DNA from: Heterohyrax brucei
Taxonomy: Eukaryota; Chordata; Mammalia; Hyracoidea; Procaviidae
NCBI GenBank assembly: GCA_028571685.1
Contig: CM053146.1
Location: forward strand, 22,975,431-23,039,430
Length of the DNA: 64,000 nt
Reading direction: 5' to 3'
In this document: positions 1 through 10,340 of the stretch, piece by piece
Position numbering within the stretch: position 1 is the stretch's first letter
Layout: every line of letters begins with the position of its first letter
Made by a program: the position numbers and the translations under genes
Notes under the pieces: generated by a model
Told to the model about the DNA's origin: nothing
What the model saw: only the letters and a program-made list of their open reading frames with translations
Database searches by the model: none

Positions 1-535
1 GAGCAGGTACTGGATAAATGGGAGTATGATTGCTATAACTCTGATGTAGCTCTCTATGGTTTTTTGGACAGGAGCTGACATGATTTCTGCATAGGTTCTG
101 TGGTGGTGGGTAGGACAGGGCTTCTTGTTCCCATATCGCTGAGGAGGAGCATGAGGTTCTGAGAGAAGTGGAGTCAGCGTCAGAGACAGACATGAGGAGA
201 TGAAAATTTTATACACATACTCCTGCACAGAGAGAGTGTGCAGAGAGGTGCACCCAGGGGAAGTCTGTCTCTCGCCCCCCTGGGGGTCAGGTGGGCTGTG
301 TCTGCTCTTGGAGAGCTCAACATGAAACAGGTAACGGGCAGATTTTAAAGGTCAGGATTGAGAAGTGCCTTAAATTTAGGTTCATGAAGGAAGTTTCTGA
401 AACAATTCCTTCTTGGAGAGGAGGAGCTGACATGCATCAGGCTGAGTGCTGGGCAAGCAAATGCTCTTTCAGTCTTCCCAACAACAGAACAACTAAACAA
501 CAGCTAATAGAAGTAATAACAAAGAGTGACACGAT
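1..535. other. MARCO intron 4 (partial), no recognised feature
   Basis: This stretch lies downstream of MARCO exon 4 in the direction of transcription and so is intron 4. I looked on the minus strand for the next Gly-X-Y exon and saw none, so exon 5 is probably beyond the left edge. No repeat family was recognised. Confidence 0.5.
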
Positions 536-537
536 GG

Positions 538-670
538 AGTACTTACTCTGTGCAGAGCACTGGACTAAGAAGTTTACACTGTGTTTCATTTTATCCTCAC
601 ACAAGTCTTCTGAGGTGACATCACTATCCCCATCTTGAGGGAACCAGGGAGTGCAAAGCCACAGTTCAAA
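538..670 (-). repeat. MIR-like SINE remnant
   Basis: The stretch resembles the reverse complement of the MIR 3' half: a GTGCAGAGCACTGG-like block, then TTTCATTTTATCCTCACAC, then ATCCCCATCTTGAGGGAACC. Highly diverged, so old. Family assignment is from memory of the MIR consensus. Confidence 0.4.
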
Positions 671-769
671 AACCATGGAGCCAAGAATTCCATCCCAAGA
701 ATGTCATGTACACTTATTTTCAAGGTTAAGTTTCAGTCACTCAGCTGCATAGAATGCAGGAGGGTGATG

Positions 770-905
770 AGTGAAGTATGTATGTGTGTGTGTGTGCATG
801 TGTATATATGTGTATATGTTTATACTATGTGTGTATCTGAATGTGTATGTGTGTGTGCAGGTGCACATGTGTGACCACGTATGTATGTGTGCACACACAT
901 GTGTG
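770..905. repeat. (TG)n microsatellite, interrupted
   Basis: About 130 bases of alternating TG/TA/CA with interruptions (GTATGTATGTGTGTGTG, TATATATGTG, GTGTGCACACACATG). It yields cysteine/valine-rich open frames on both strands that are artefacts of the repeat. Sits in MARCO intron 4. Confidence 0.85.
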
Positions 906-989
906 TTTGTTAAGGAAGGAATAAAGGCAAATAAGCCACAGAATTTCTTCTCAGAGAACACCTGCTAGGTCAGCCATTTTTGCACTTCA

Positions 990-1170
990 TCTCAGTTAAG
1001 TCTTGAAGAAGCCTTGTGAGGTAAAATTACCTCCATTATTTGCTGCACAGACAAGTGCCTGAGGCCCCAGGAAAGATAAATAACTGACTTGAACTCACCC
1101 AGCTAGTGAGCAACAGACCTAGGGTGAGACTCAGGCCGTTCTGATCCCGTAGGTTCTGCTCCTCCCATTA
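990..1170 (-). repeat. MIR-family SINE remnant
   Basis: Reads as reverse-complement MIR: a degenerate GAGGTAxxATTA..CCATT block, ACAAGTGCCTGAGGCCCCAGG, TAACTGACTTGAACTCACCCAGCTAGTGAG and GTGAGACTCAGGCC occur in the expected order. Old mammal-wide SINE in MARCO intron 4. Confidence 0.6.
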
Positions 1171-1671
1171 CATTATGCACCTTCCCCCTCCCCCTCTCAT
1201 TATCACCCTCTGAAGGGATAAGCTGTGCACCCACGTCAATGATGGATGATGGGTGACAAGTGCTAAGTGTCAGAGGAAAGGCACCTGGGAAACATGCTTA
1301 CAGGTCATAAAAGGTGATGGCTTCTGTTTGCAGTTCAAGGGCTAGGGAAGGCTGAGGGGCTGTATGGCTGGGGATGGGGCTTGAACTGGCCTTGGTAGGT
1401 GGCTGGGATTTGAATAGGTTTGAGCGGAAATGTAGGCACTTCAGTAAAGGAGTTAGGTAAAGGCAAGGAAACTGGGAACTGAAGCATTGTCTGGGGACAG
1501 AAGGAGACCCCACTGAGGACCAACAAGTTGAGGAGGTTGTGGAAATAAACGAAAGCTAAGCTGAGGTCACATGTGGAGCCCCACAAGGATGAAACCAGCC
1601 CTCCCTGCCCCCTAAAGATGAAGTTTTTGGGAGTTGGTAGGACAGTTTGTTGAGGGGGGAGGTAAACCTAC

Positions 1672-1707
1672 CTGGAATGCCTGGTTCACCTTTGGCCCCG
1701 AACAACT
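1672..1707 (-). CDS. MARCO: MARCO exon 4, start of the collagen-like domain
   Basis: A 36-base exon on the minus strand with acceptor TTGTAG at its upstream edge and donor GTAGGT after CCAG. Joined to exon 3 by a split codon (G|AG) it reads E-L-F-G-A-K-G-E-P-G-I-P-G, the first Gly-X-Y triplets after the coiled spacer. Mouse MARCO has E-L-F and human G-M-F at this point, so the leading Glu is normal variation. The exon is in phase 1 at both ends, as expected for the collagen exons of this gene. In the protein this segment begins the trimeric collagenous stalk that holds the C-terminal SRCR ligand-binding domain away from the macrophage surface. The next collagen exon is not in the window. The short length alone would be weak evidence; position, phase and residue match make it convincing. 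Confidence 0.85.
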
Positions 1708-3091
1708 CTACAAGGGAAGAGTGTGGAACACAGACTGAGCTGGGGGGGCACGCGGGCTTTGCCCCTGCCCAACAGCACCTACATTCCACATGTGAAGTTT
1801 GAGCCCACCTGACATGGGGAGCAGGAGCTTCAGTTAGATTGCTAGGGTCTGGAAAACAAGGAGCCCAATCTCTGGGCGTTTCCCAGCAAAGAGCTCTTGA
1901 AAAGAGCCAGATATTTAGTATTATAACTAGTTGTCAACAGCCTGACAGTGGTTGGTCCTGCAGAGTAACAGGTGTTTGGAAAGAGGCTTAGGACCCCTGG
2001 AGAGTGTCCCCAGGCATTGTCAGACAAGTAAAGGGTAAGCCAGCCTATGGAGGCTCCTGAGGCCTCCTTGTGTTGGTAGAGTGTGCTCTTCCACGCTTCA
2101 GGGCAGGAAGCTACACTCTTTCCATCACTACATGTGTACCATTGATCATGGCATTGACTCTGTCCATCTGCCCCACTGCAGTGCAGTCTTTCTTCATATC
2201 CAATCCAGCGTCATCTTTGACCACTGGGGGCTGCAGCTCCTGCTCCGGAGGGACTTGCTCTGCCTGGCCCTCTGTCCAGGACTTTTTAGAGACAACAGAA
2301 CTGTAGCTATGACATCACTATATTAAGCCCCAGATCATCCCATACAGTAGAGCCGAAGCAATGAACCCTGGAACTGTCATATAACAGCGTGAACCCCACA
2401 ACAGTTCCCTTATCTAGCTTTGTCCAAAATGGCCCAGGGTTGAGGTCAGCCTGAAAGAGTAGATGATGCAGCCTTTCTTTGCCCATCTGCAAGGCCTCAA
2501 GAAGAGCAAGAGAAAAAGGACACTAATGTTTCCTCCTTTGGCTTTACTTTCTCTGCCTGCAGTCCCACCATCCTAGCCACTCTGCTTCCACCCAGAAATT
2601 CCAGTTGCCCTCTCACCTCTAAGATCCCCACAGCATCTGGACTGGCTTGGGGCCCTCAGTTGCTTTCTCCCCAGCTGTGGGTCCAGGTGAGTCTCAATGC
2701 ATGGAAGTGGTCCTAGGACTTGCCCCAGGCTCTATGTCTTCCCCAAACTCATAAATATTCTGGATCAGTCTGGGGAATTTATGACTCTGGCCTGGCTTTG
2801 GCTGCTTACTGCAGCCTCTGGCCCTTGAAAGTCACACTTTTCTTTGGACAGGATGTTTAGTTCCTGATCGGACCATCTCCCAGAAAGCTGTCTGTAGCCT
2901 CCTATGGTTCTGTCTCACGTTTCTCACACACCTGCCTTGGCCCGAGTCCCTGATCAGGTCAGGGTGTTGGAAGCCTCCTTTGCCAGGGAAGGGGGTTCAA
3001 GCCCAAGTAAGACTGCCTTGCCTGTGAATGAGCAGATCCTCCTTCCCTGCCCTCCCTTGAGGAATTACCAAGTAATGGGGAGGGGGCAGAC
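1708..3091 (-). other. MARCO intron 3
   Basis: Begins with donor GTCTGC after exon 3 and ends with acceptor TTGTAG before exon 4, 1384 bases. It is relatively GC-rich and free of repeats I recognise. Several open frames here (around 2070-2330 and 2904-3090) lack any family resemblance and are taken as chance. Confidence 0.75.
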
Positions 3092-3322
3092 CTGGGTTCT
3101 GAGTGAAGTTGTCCATCTGCAATTGCAGGTTCAGCTGGCTGGCGCTGATCTCTATGAGTTGTGCTTGCAGGGTTCTCAATCTCCCACTGTCCCACACACG
3201 CCCAGCCAGGAGTGGCTGGTGCACGGACTGGTGCAGGGAGAAGGACGGGCTGTCGTTGGTGGCCAGCGTGTCATTGAGAAAGTACATCTCCAGGACCCTG
3301 AGCCGCTCCTGCAAGTTCAGAA
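3092..3322 (-). CDS. MARCO: MARCO exon 3, spacer/coiled region after the membrane
   Basis: A 231-base minus-strand exon with acceptor TTATCTAG and donor GTCTGC. The split first codon (G|TT) gives V-L-N-L-Q-E-R-L-R-V-L-E-M-Y-F-L-N-D, nearly identical to human MARCO at this position, and the exon closes with a D-N-F-T-Q-N-P stretch also conserved in MARCO. It encodes the extracellular spacer between the transmembrane helix and the collagenous stalk: a heptad-like leucine-rich start suited to trimerisation, and N-glycosylation sequons N-D-T and N-F-T. The frame is fully open with no stop. Middle residues (around S-P-S-F-S-L-H-Q) diverge more, as in other mammals. The longer open frame that continues past the donor toward 2997 is intron read-through. 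Confidence 0.95.
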
Positions 3323-4306
3323 CTAGATAACCCCCATTATTTTAAATCCTTCATTAAAACCTGAGGCATTTGAGCACATATCTTTGTCATTCTTGTGTAA
3401 TTGTAAGGTATGCACAACTTCTATAGAAGTAAACACTCATTTCAAGTGCTTTAGAGACCAGGCAAAAGCACAAAGCTTTTTCTACAACTTAAACAAAAGC
3501 ATGCCACTCTCAAGCATGACATTATAACTCCACAAACACTTGGCACCGCCTAAAGTTGGATAGGTATGCCTGCTGCATCCACAATCAATTTCCAACCTGC
3601 ATACACTCCAGACCTTAGCTCATGCTTCAGGCACAGTAGCACCACAACAAGCACTGGCAGTCAATTTACTGCTCTGACCTGAGTATGTACCAGCAATATT
3701 CATGTGTGACCTTAATATGCATGGAAACTCTGGTGGTATGGTGGTTAAGTGCTGTGTCTGCTAACCAACAGGTCAGCAGTTCAAATTAGTCAGGCAGTCC
3801 TTGAAAACTCTATGGAGGACTTCCATTCTGTCCTATAGGGTCACTATGAGTCAGAATTAACCCGACAACAGTGAGTTTGTGTATCCGTGTGATGTGTATT
3901 GATGGCAGATGTTATTGAGTGACTTCAGTGTCTACTGATAGGTTTGCTTTCTCAGCATCTGGACCGGGAAGACTTTAAGATTAACTCTGTTCAAATTACA
4001 CTCCAATCAACAATGCCTCTTCCCACTAAGAGGTTAGGAAACCCTACCTGTAAGACATAACGTGATATATCCCTTGTGAAATCATGCCACCTTTCACTCC
4101 TTTAGATACATGCAAGCTTACATGTGGCTGGCTTTCTTTCTCTCTCTGTGATGCATATACACATACATACACACACTCTCCTCTTTACTTACCCCTTCCC
4201 CATCACTGTGACTGCTTGGGCCTGTGAACCATCTCCCAGCAGCCTGACTCAGGGGCTATCTTTTGTCAAACCAAGAGGGAGTCTAAGGGGACCAAAGCCA
4301 CTTTAC
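3323..4306 (-). other. MARCO intron 2
   Basis: 984 bases between the GTAAAG donor of exon 2 and the TTATCTAG acceptor of exon 3. It contains one AfroSINE (3725-3880) and a short CA-rich stretch near 4148-4180. I see nothing else in it. Confidence 0.8.
3725..3880 (+). repeat. AfroSINE, near complete
   Basis: tRNA-like head CTCTGGTGGTATGGTGGTTA with GGTCAGCAGTTCAAAT as B-box region, body CTGTCCTATAGGGTCACTAT and tail ATGAGTCAGAATTAACCCGAC. Inserted antisense to MARCO in intron 2. The family is restricted to Afrotheria. Confidence 0.85.
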
Positions 4307-4408
4307 CTTGTACCACCAGAAGCCCTCCACCTGTGATGAGCAGAATCAGGCAGATAACCACCAGAACTAGGAAGCAGTTCAGCCCTTTTCTTTTCTTGGG
4401 TGTTGGAT
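4307..4408 (-). CDS. MARCO: MARCO exon 2, transmembrane segment
   Basis: A 102-base minus-strand exon: acceptor TTGTGTTTCAG, donor GTAAAG. The first codon is completed by the last base of exon 1 (G|AT, Asp). The frame reads D-P-T-P-K-K-R-K-G-L-N, then a hydrophobic run of about 22 residues (C-F-L-V-L-V-V-I-C-L-I-L-L-I-T-G-G-G-L-L-V-V), then Q, and a last G shared with exon 3. This is the type II signal anchor of MARCO: the basic K-K-R-K cluster on the cytoplasmic side fits a cytoplasmic N-terminus and extracellular C-terminus. Mouse MARCO also has D-P-x-P-K-K-R here. No stop or frameshift. Confidence 0.95.
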
Positions 4409-5240
4409 CTGAAACACAACCCAGTCAGAGATGGTGGCTGCAGAGATGAGGAGCAGGTGGTTCCAACCTGGGCCAGGGATTCTGCTTGTGTGACAGATGG
4501 CTCACAGTGAGGCAGAACAGGGAAGACACCAAATGTCCTCCTCCCAATTCCTAACCGTCCCCTCCCCATCCTATTTCCACAAGGCAAGGGATCCTGTTGT
4601 GGGTCACTCATCAGCATGGCTAGATGAGTAACCATCCATGCAACCACATGTCAGTGGCTGGAAAGGTAAGACTGTTAGGAGCAAGTGCTGTGTGGACCTT
4701 GCTCATTGATGATGCCCCAGTGTAGTGGTTGGCCCTCAGTGGGCTCTCAGTGTGTGCTTAGTGAATAGACTAACGATGTTTAAGCTTCAAAACTCTAGGG
4801 GAAGGAGGACTGCTCCTATTAGATAAACAGTGAGGCACTCAGCAATTTATTAGGTTAGAAGATGCACATCTGGAATTCCTGTGCAGCCCTCCATTTTTTT
4901 CCCCTTTATAAATTTTAATGACAAAGTAGAACATGCTTGATACAGTTTTTAAGATAATGGAGATGAGTATTGAAAGAGCTCATAATCATCTCTCAAGCCT
5001 TAGAAATCCTAACCCTCTGAGGTTTTCAGGGTTTCACCTCCCACCCCTTTTGCTCATGGAGACTTTCAAACCCATGTATATAGATAGAATTGGGAGTTTT
5101 TCTTTCAGTCTTACACAAATGTGATACCTATAATAGGGTATATTGTTTTGGGAAATGAGTAGTTTTTCATGGACGTAACTTCAGTTCTCTTTGTAACAAA
5201 AGATTTAACATTCTTTTTTTACCTGCCTAATATACCCTAG

Positions 5241-5446
5241 AGAGTCCCTGGGTGGCGCAAATGCTTAATGCTCAGCTGCTAACCAGAAGGTTGGAGGTCA
5301 GAGTCCACTCAGAGGCACCTCAGAAGAAAGGCTTAGTGACCCACTTCTGAGAAATCAACTACGGAAAACCCTACGGAACACAGTTTTATCTCCTCTAATA
5401 CATGTGAGGTTGCCATGAGGAGGACCTGACACTATGGCAAGCAGTT
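5241..5446 (+). repeat. AfroSINE, GGTGGCGCAAATG subtype
   Basis: Head GAGTCCCTGGGTGGCGCAAA, TGCTAACCAGAAGGTTGGAGG, then the subtype-diagnostic block AGGCACCTCAGAAGAAAGGC, then AACCCTACGGAACACAG and a degraded tail. Belongs to the longer AfroSINE subtype also seen at 18248, 19535, 20655 and 56222. Confidence 0.75.
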
Positions 5447-5644
5447 TTGGTAGCCCTCTGGAAGCAAAAGCCACAATTCTTTCAGCTCTTTTCCTACTGA
5501 TGAGCTGTTTAAGACATTGGAGAAAAGTCTGCAATGAAGGTTTTCCCAGGGATCCTGACTCCAGTCTTTCCTCCACCAGCTGTGTTCCTGTTTGGGGGCA
5601 TCAAATGCAGATGCATAGCCTACAGAATGTTGATCATCTACCTA

Positions 5645-5815
5645 CTGTATGATGGACATTTTACCAGCACTATCTCTAATATCTCTATCTTGCAATAACT
5701 CTACAAGTTTGATGTAATCATAAAGGAGAGATCTGGGGTTCGGAGAAGTTAAGTAAGTCACTCAAGGTGATACAGCTAGCATGTGACCCCAGGTCTATTT
5801 AACTACACGGCCTCA
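5645..5815 (-). repeat. MIR-family SINE remnant
   Basis: Reverse-complement MIR signatures in order: TTGCAATAACTCTACAAG, GGGGTTCGGAGAAGTTAAGT, CTCAAGGTGATACAGCTAGC and ATGTGACCCCAGGTCTAT. Old, diverged. Confidence 0.65.
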
Positions 5816-6105
5816 ACTTAACTCACTCACTTTCACTGACTGTAGGCCCTGATTTTCAGCCCTGCCGAAATGAGCCACAAGGGTAAAGTAGAAGAGAAAG
5901 TGTTCGTAAGTGAACAGCCCAAGGGGAAGGATGCAGGAGTGTTCGTGACCATGGGTTTCAGTTGACTGTTCTGATACATGTGTATGAATCTTGAGTCTTT
6001 CTTGCATTGCTCATGTGTTATCTCCACTGGTATTTTTTCTAGCCACCTACAGAAGACCTTCTTGCTTGGTTGTCACCTCATGTCTAGGAACAGCACCTAG
6101 AGAAA

Positions 6106-6126
6106 TGTTATTATTATTATTATTTT
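6106..6126. repeat. (TTA)n simple repeat
   Basis: Seven consecutive TTA-type units in MARCO intron 1. Confidence 0.8.
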
Positions 6127-6484
6127 GATTGGTTGGATTTTTAGCCTAGTGGCACTTTGTCTAGAACCAAGTGTCTTACTTCTTCTCCAGGATCCAGGCC
6201 CACACGGCAGATCTCCAGCACATAATCTTGCCAAGAGAATCCCCTGCCTTGAGCCTTCCAGTCACGGTTTGTGATCCTTAGAACAAACCAAAGTCCACAC
6301 CTGGCTCATGAAGCTTGCTGTTGGCTGGATTTCCTCTGAGTGATCCTCAAGACCATGCCTTGACACGACCCTGAGCAGCAGTGAAGCCAGAGGATTTATG
6401 GTTACACCCTTCTGACTCAGAGACATTGGGTGATGTATTTTCTTCATTGCACAGTCCTTTTTCCTTTTTATATAAGTAATTCCT

Positions 6485-6532
6485 GCCCATGAGTTGGAAT
6501 CAACTCGATGACACTGGGTTTGGTTTTTGGTT
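6485..6532 (+). repeat. AfroSINE 3' end only, 48 nt
   Basis: Only the last part of the SINE is present (CATGAGTTGGAATCAACTCG, ATGACACTGGGTTTGG, TTTTTGG tail). No head or body is visible upstream, so the copy is severely 5'-truncated. Confidence 0.7.
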
Positions 6533-6929
6533 TACTCATCCTTTGGGAGTGTGGCCATGCCCTTTCTGTTCCAAAATATTTTCTCTGACTGCTGAGTTGT
6601 GGGAGGTGCTTCTGCTTCCCTGTGTCACCCTGAACTGAGTCTGTTTTATTTCAAACTCCCCCATAAGTTCTGAAAGCTTCTTGAACTGTACATTCAGCAC
6701 CAGTATTATGTCTTGCACACAATATGTAATGGAAAGGTAATTACTGAAGAGATGAATGAATGGGTGCCATAGAGGTTGGGCTGCTGTACATGTGCAGAGT
6801 TGAGCACAGTAAGTTTGAAGTACTGGAAAACACTTGGAATACAACTTAAGACCTCATGTGTCCATATTCCCATCATAGTGATGAAGCATAACATACAAAG
6901 GAAGCCTCACATTTAACACAAGATGATGA

Positions 6930-8290
6930 ATGCTGTTGTTAGATGCCACTGAGTTGGTTCCAACACATAGCAACTCTATGAACAACAGAACAAAACACTG
7001 CCTGGTCTTGTGCCATGTCCGCAATCGTTTTTATGCTTAAGGCCATTGTTGCTACCACTGGGTCAATCCTTCTCTTCAAGGATCTTCTCTTTTTTGCTGA
7101 CCCTCCGCTGTACCAAGCATGATGTCCTTCTCCAGGGACTTTCCTGACAACATGTCCAAAGTATACAAGACACAGTCTCACCTTCTTTGCTTCCAAGGAG
7201 CACTCTAGTTGTACTTCTTCCAGAACAGATCTGTCCTTTTGGCAGTCCATCATAAATTCAACATTCTTCTCCAGCACCACAATTCAAAGGCATCAATTCT
7301 TCTTCTGTCTTCTTTGTTTATTGTTCAGCTTTTGCATGATTACGATGTGACTGAAATTACCATGGCTTGGGTCAGGAGTACTTTAGTCATCAAGGTGACA
7401 TCCTCACTTTTGAACATCTTAAAGACGTCCTTTGCAGCAGATGTTCCCAGTGCAATGCATCTTTTGATTTCTTGACTGCTGCTTCCACAAGCATAGATTG
7501 CGGACCCAGGTAAAATGAGATCCTTGACAACCTCAGTCTTTTCTCCCTTTATGACAATGTTGCTTACTGGTCCAGTTGTGAAGACTTTTGTTTTCTTAAT
7601 GTTGAGGTGCAATCCATACTGAAAGCTACAGTCCTTGATCTTTATCAGTAAGTGTCTCCAATCTTCATTTCCAGCAACTAAGGTCATGTCAGCTACATAA
7701 CACAAATTGCTAATGAATCATCCTCCAATCCTGATGTCTTGTTCTTTTTTTGTACAATCCAGCTTCTTGGATTATTTGCTCATCATATAGATTGAAAAAG
7801 TATGGTGAAAGGATACAAGCCTGATGCACACCTTTCCTGACTTTAAACCATGCAGTGTCCTCTTGTTCTGTTGGCACGATTACCTCTTGACCCATATACA
7901 GATTCCTTAAAAGCACAATTAGGTGTTTTGGAATTCCCGTTCTCTGCAATGTTAGACATAATTTAGTATGATACACACAGTTGAATGTTTTTGCATAGTC
8001 AATAAAACACAGGTAGACATCTTGCAATTCTTTGCTTTCAGTGAATATCTGTTTGACATCAGGGATGATATCCTGGTTCCATGTCCTCTTCTGAATCCAG
8101 CTTGAATTTCCAGAAGTTCCTTGTCAATATACTGTTGTAGTTGCTTTTGAGTGATCTTGAGCAAAATTTTTCTTGTGTGTGATTTCAATGATATTATTCA
8201 GTATTTTCCACAGTCTATTGGATCACTTTGTTTTGGAATGCTCATAAATGTGGATCTCTTCCAGTCAGTTGGCCAGGTAGATGGTGAATG
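6930..8290 (-). mobile_element. RTE-clade LINE, reverse transcriptase C-terminal half and 3' end
   Basis: Read on the minus strand, 8188-7710 and 7705-7340 encode broken reverse transcriptase: C-F-I-D-Y-A-K-T-F-N, then G-V-H-Q-A-C-I-L-S-P-Y-F-F-N-L (palm motif B type), then a disrupted catalytic box (Y-V-A-D-M where Y-A-D-D is expected), then G-L-H-L-N-I-K-K-T-K. After the RT comes the RTE 3' region (TTTGGACATGTTGTC, AGAAGGATTGACCC) ending near 6930 in the short terminus shared with AfroSINE. Several stops and frameshifts between pieces show it is dead. RTE LINEs are the presumed partner that mobilises AfroSINEs. Inserted in MARCO intron 1, same strand as the gene. Confidence 0.85.
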
Positions 8291-9454
8291 GTAAATACAA
8301 TATCATAAAGATCACTAAGCCTAATTAAACATAACAAATGATGGCAACAGAAAGATAAACTGCACTTCAGAGACACAAGTATTACAGAGGTTGTGGGTTA
8401 GGGTAGGTGCAATGATGGAAGATGTAAATATTTGCAAACCAAATGTTGGAATATGGTGGAAGGCATTTGAGGAAGGAAAAGGAGAAAGTCAATGGATGCC
8501 CATTCAGACCTGAATTTGTCTCCCCCTCCCTCCCAATTCAGAGATAGCATCTGGCATAGACACAAAGTATTTTAGGTACTGGTAACTTTAAATGTGGGGG
8601 TGTTATCGTCTGACTCACTCTATGCAAAGTGAAAACCCTCTAAAAGTCTTTACTCTGTAGACTAATTATTTAATGGGTGCAGGAAGCCACAAAAGAAACA
8701 TTTACTCTGGTTTTGGTTTCACCAATGAGGAGGAGCCAGTTAGGATGAGAGAATAAAACAAGCTTCATATGGACAAGAATGGACTTCTCTGGAGTCAACT
8801 GGAGAGGCTTGAGGAAGATCTTAGGGAAGAAGTTTTATAAATCTGAAAGCTGTATTGTCTGACTCTCAAAGCAACTATGGTTCCAGAGGAAAATGGTGTT
8901 CCAATTCCGTAAAAGACCCCAAGGAAGGAAAAAGGAGAAAAATTTTCACAAGCATTCTAGGGTTTCCAGGACTTCTATCCCTTAACATCCCATCCAGTGG
9001 CAGAAGGGTACTCTTCACCCAGGGATGATGCTAGTGGAGAGTGATCAGCAGCCCCACCAGCATTAGGATGCCTACTGAATATGCCTAGGATGGTGATCTA
9101 TGCCCTGTGGGCTCCACATCTCCCATCCCTCACCTGGTAGCATTGGGCAGCCTAGGGAAGAGCCTTCCAGCACCCAGGCAGCAACAGCAGGCATCAAGCA
9201 AGATCACCAGTGACACCACATGAACAAAGCAAAACAAAATTGCACTGCCAGAGATCTGAAAACTAAATTTTAATTGGAAATGAAGTCCTCAAAAGTAAGC
9301 TAGAAACTCTAGTAAATACAAAAGTGTGACTATCAAAACAGTAAATGGAAATAACAGTCTTCTAATATCCCAAAATGTCCAAGATAACACTGAAAAACAC
9401 TTACTGTACTAAAAAAAAAGAAAAAGAAAAAGAAATCACAACTAGAATGAGAAA
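8291..9454. other. Intron 1 stretch, mostly unassigned; possible old L1 at 9190-9420
   Basis: No gene seen. The part 9190-9420 (AAATGTCCAAGATAACACTG, AAAACACTTACTGTACT and an A-rich end) loosely resembles the region before ORF1 of ancient L1s, but the match is weak. The rest is unique-looking. Confidence 0.3.
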
Positions 9455-9590
9455 AGCTCTCTGGTGGCACAGTTGTTAAGAGCTTGGCTCCTAACTAAAA
9501 AGATCAGCAGTTTGAATCCACCAGCTGTTCCTTGGAAACCAAATGGTGGAAATTTTACTCTGTCCTATATGGTTTCAACTCAACTCAAAA
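9455..9590 (+). repeat. AfroSINE
   Basis: AGCTCTCTGGTGGCACAGTT, TTGAATCCACCAGCTGTTCC, TTGGAAACCAAATGG and CTGTCCTATATGGTTTCAAC. The tail after the CTCAACTCAA block is degraded. Confidence 0.8.
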
Positions 9591-9689
9591 TCATAAAACA
9601 TGAGTATCAATAGTCTGTGATACATTATGTGTGTATACTCTAGTATTCACTAAGAAAATAATTCAAAGAAATATACTCAAAATGATATT

Positions 9690-10142
9690 GTCATGAATTT
9701 GTGGTCCTTAAAAAATGTGTAGCAGCTTGACTGGGCCATAATTCTCATATTTTGTGGTATTCCTCCATATTGGAATTCCCACCTCTACAATGTTAATGAG
9801 AGTGGATGGGCAGCAGTTGTGTTGGTGGGGCAAGATTCTATGTGTAAGTTTATCTTGTGCCTTGAGGCAGTCTCTGGAGATACAAAGGAGAGCAAGTAGC
9901 AGAGACATTTAGGGACCTCATACCACCAAGAAAGCAGTACTGAAAACAGAATGCATCCTTTTGCCAGAGGTTCCTGTGCCAGGATGCTCTCATATTGAAT
10001 TTGGACTCATAGCCCACCAGATTGTGATCATTTCTCATATTGAACTGGAATTTGTAGCTTACTGGACTGCAACAAATAAAATTTCTCTTTTTAAAGCCAT
10101 CCACTTGTGGTATTTCTGTTAATGCAACACTAGACAACTAAA
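9690..10142 (+). mobile_element. MaLR-like solo LTR
   Basis: The 3' end reads AAAATTTCTCTTTTTAAAGC, CATCCACTTGTGGTATTTCT and GTTAATGCAACACTAGACAA, the mammalian MaLR (MLT/MST) LTR terminus, with AATAAA just upstream. The 5' part shows GGGCCATAATTCTCATATTTTG. Same family as the copies at 15430, 21975, 24427 and 47192, here in opposite orientation. Confidence 0.7.
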
Positions 10143-10199
10143 ACAGCCATAGATAAATTAAAATAGAATTCTACAAAGCATTCAAGTAATGCACAAGTT

Positions 10200-10340
10200 T
10201 TTATATTGATGCATCAAATTAATGCAGGAAAACATTGACAAAATCCAATACCCTTCAATCCGACTCGATGGCACTTGGCTTGGCTCATGATGCAAACTCT
10301 CAGCAAATAAAGAATAGAGAATCTCAGTTCAAAAAAGAGT
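10200..10340 (+). mobile_element. L1 ORF2 fragment
   Basis: AACATTGACAAAATCCAATA, CCCTTCA and, after a 27-nt interruption, TCATGATGCAAACTCTCAGC match the L1 ORF2 region between the endonuclease and RT catalytic box. It is interrupted by an AfroSINE-tail insertion at 10258-10284. Confidence 0.65.
10258..10284 (+). repeat. 27-nt AfroSINE-tail insertion inside L1
   Basis: The bases ATCCGACTCGATGGCACTTG plus GCTTGGC are the SINE 3' end. They split an L1 segment that would otherwise read CCCTTCATGATGC. TCA occurs on both sides (10255-10257 and 10285-10287), a possible 3-base target duplication. Confidence 0.6.

Noticed and set aside
770..905. CRISPR-like regular repeats
   Set aside because: Simple TG repeats with no spacer structure; the organism is a mammal.
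737..968. Cysteine/valine- and histidine-rich frames
   Set aside because: Products of the TG microsatellite on both strands.
1..1671. Search for MARCO exon 5 on the minus strand
   Set aside because: No run of Gly-X-Y codons with flanking splice sites was found.
2904..3326. 140-codon plus-strand frame
   Set aside because: Lies antisense across MARCO exon 3; the minus strand has the conserved protein and correct splice sites.
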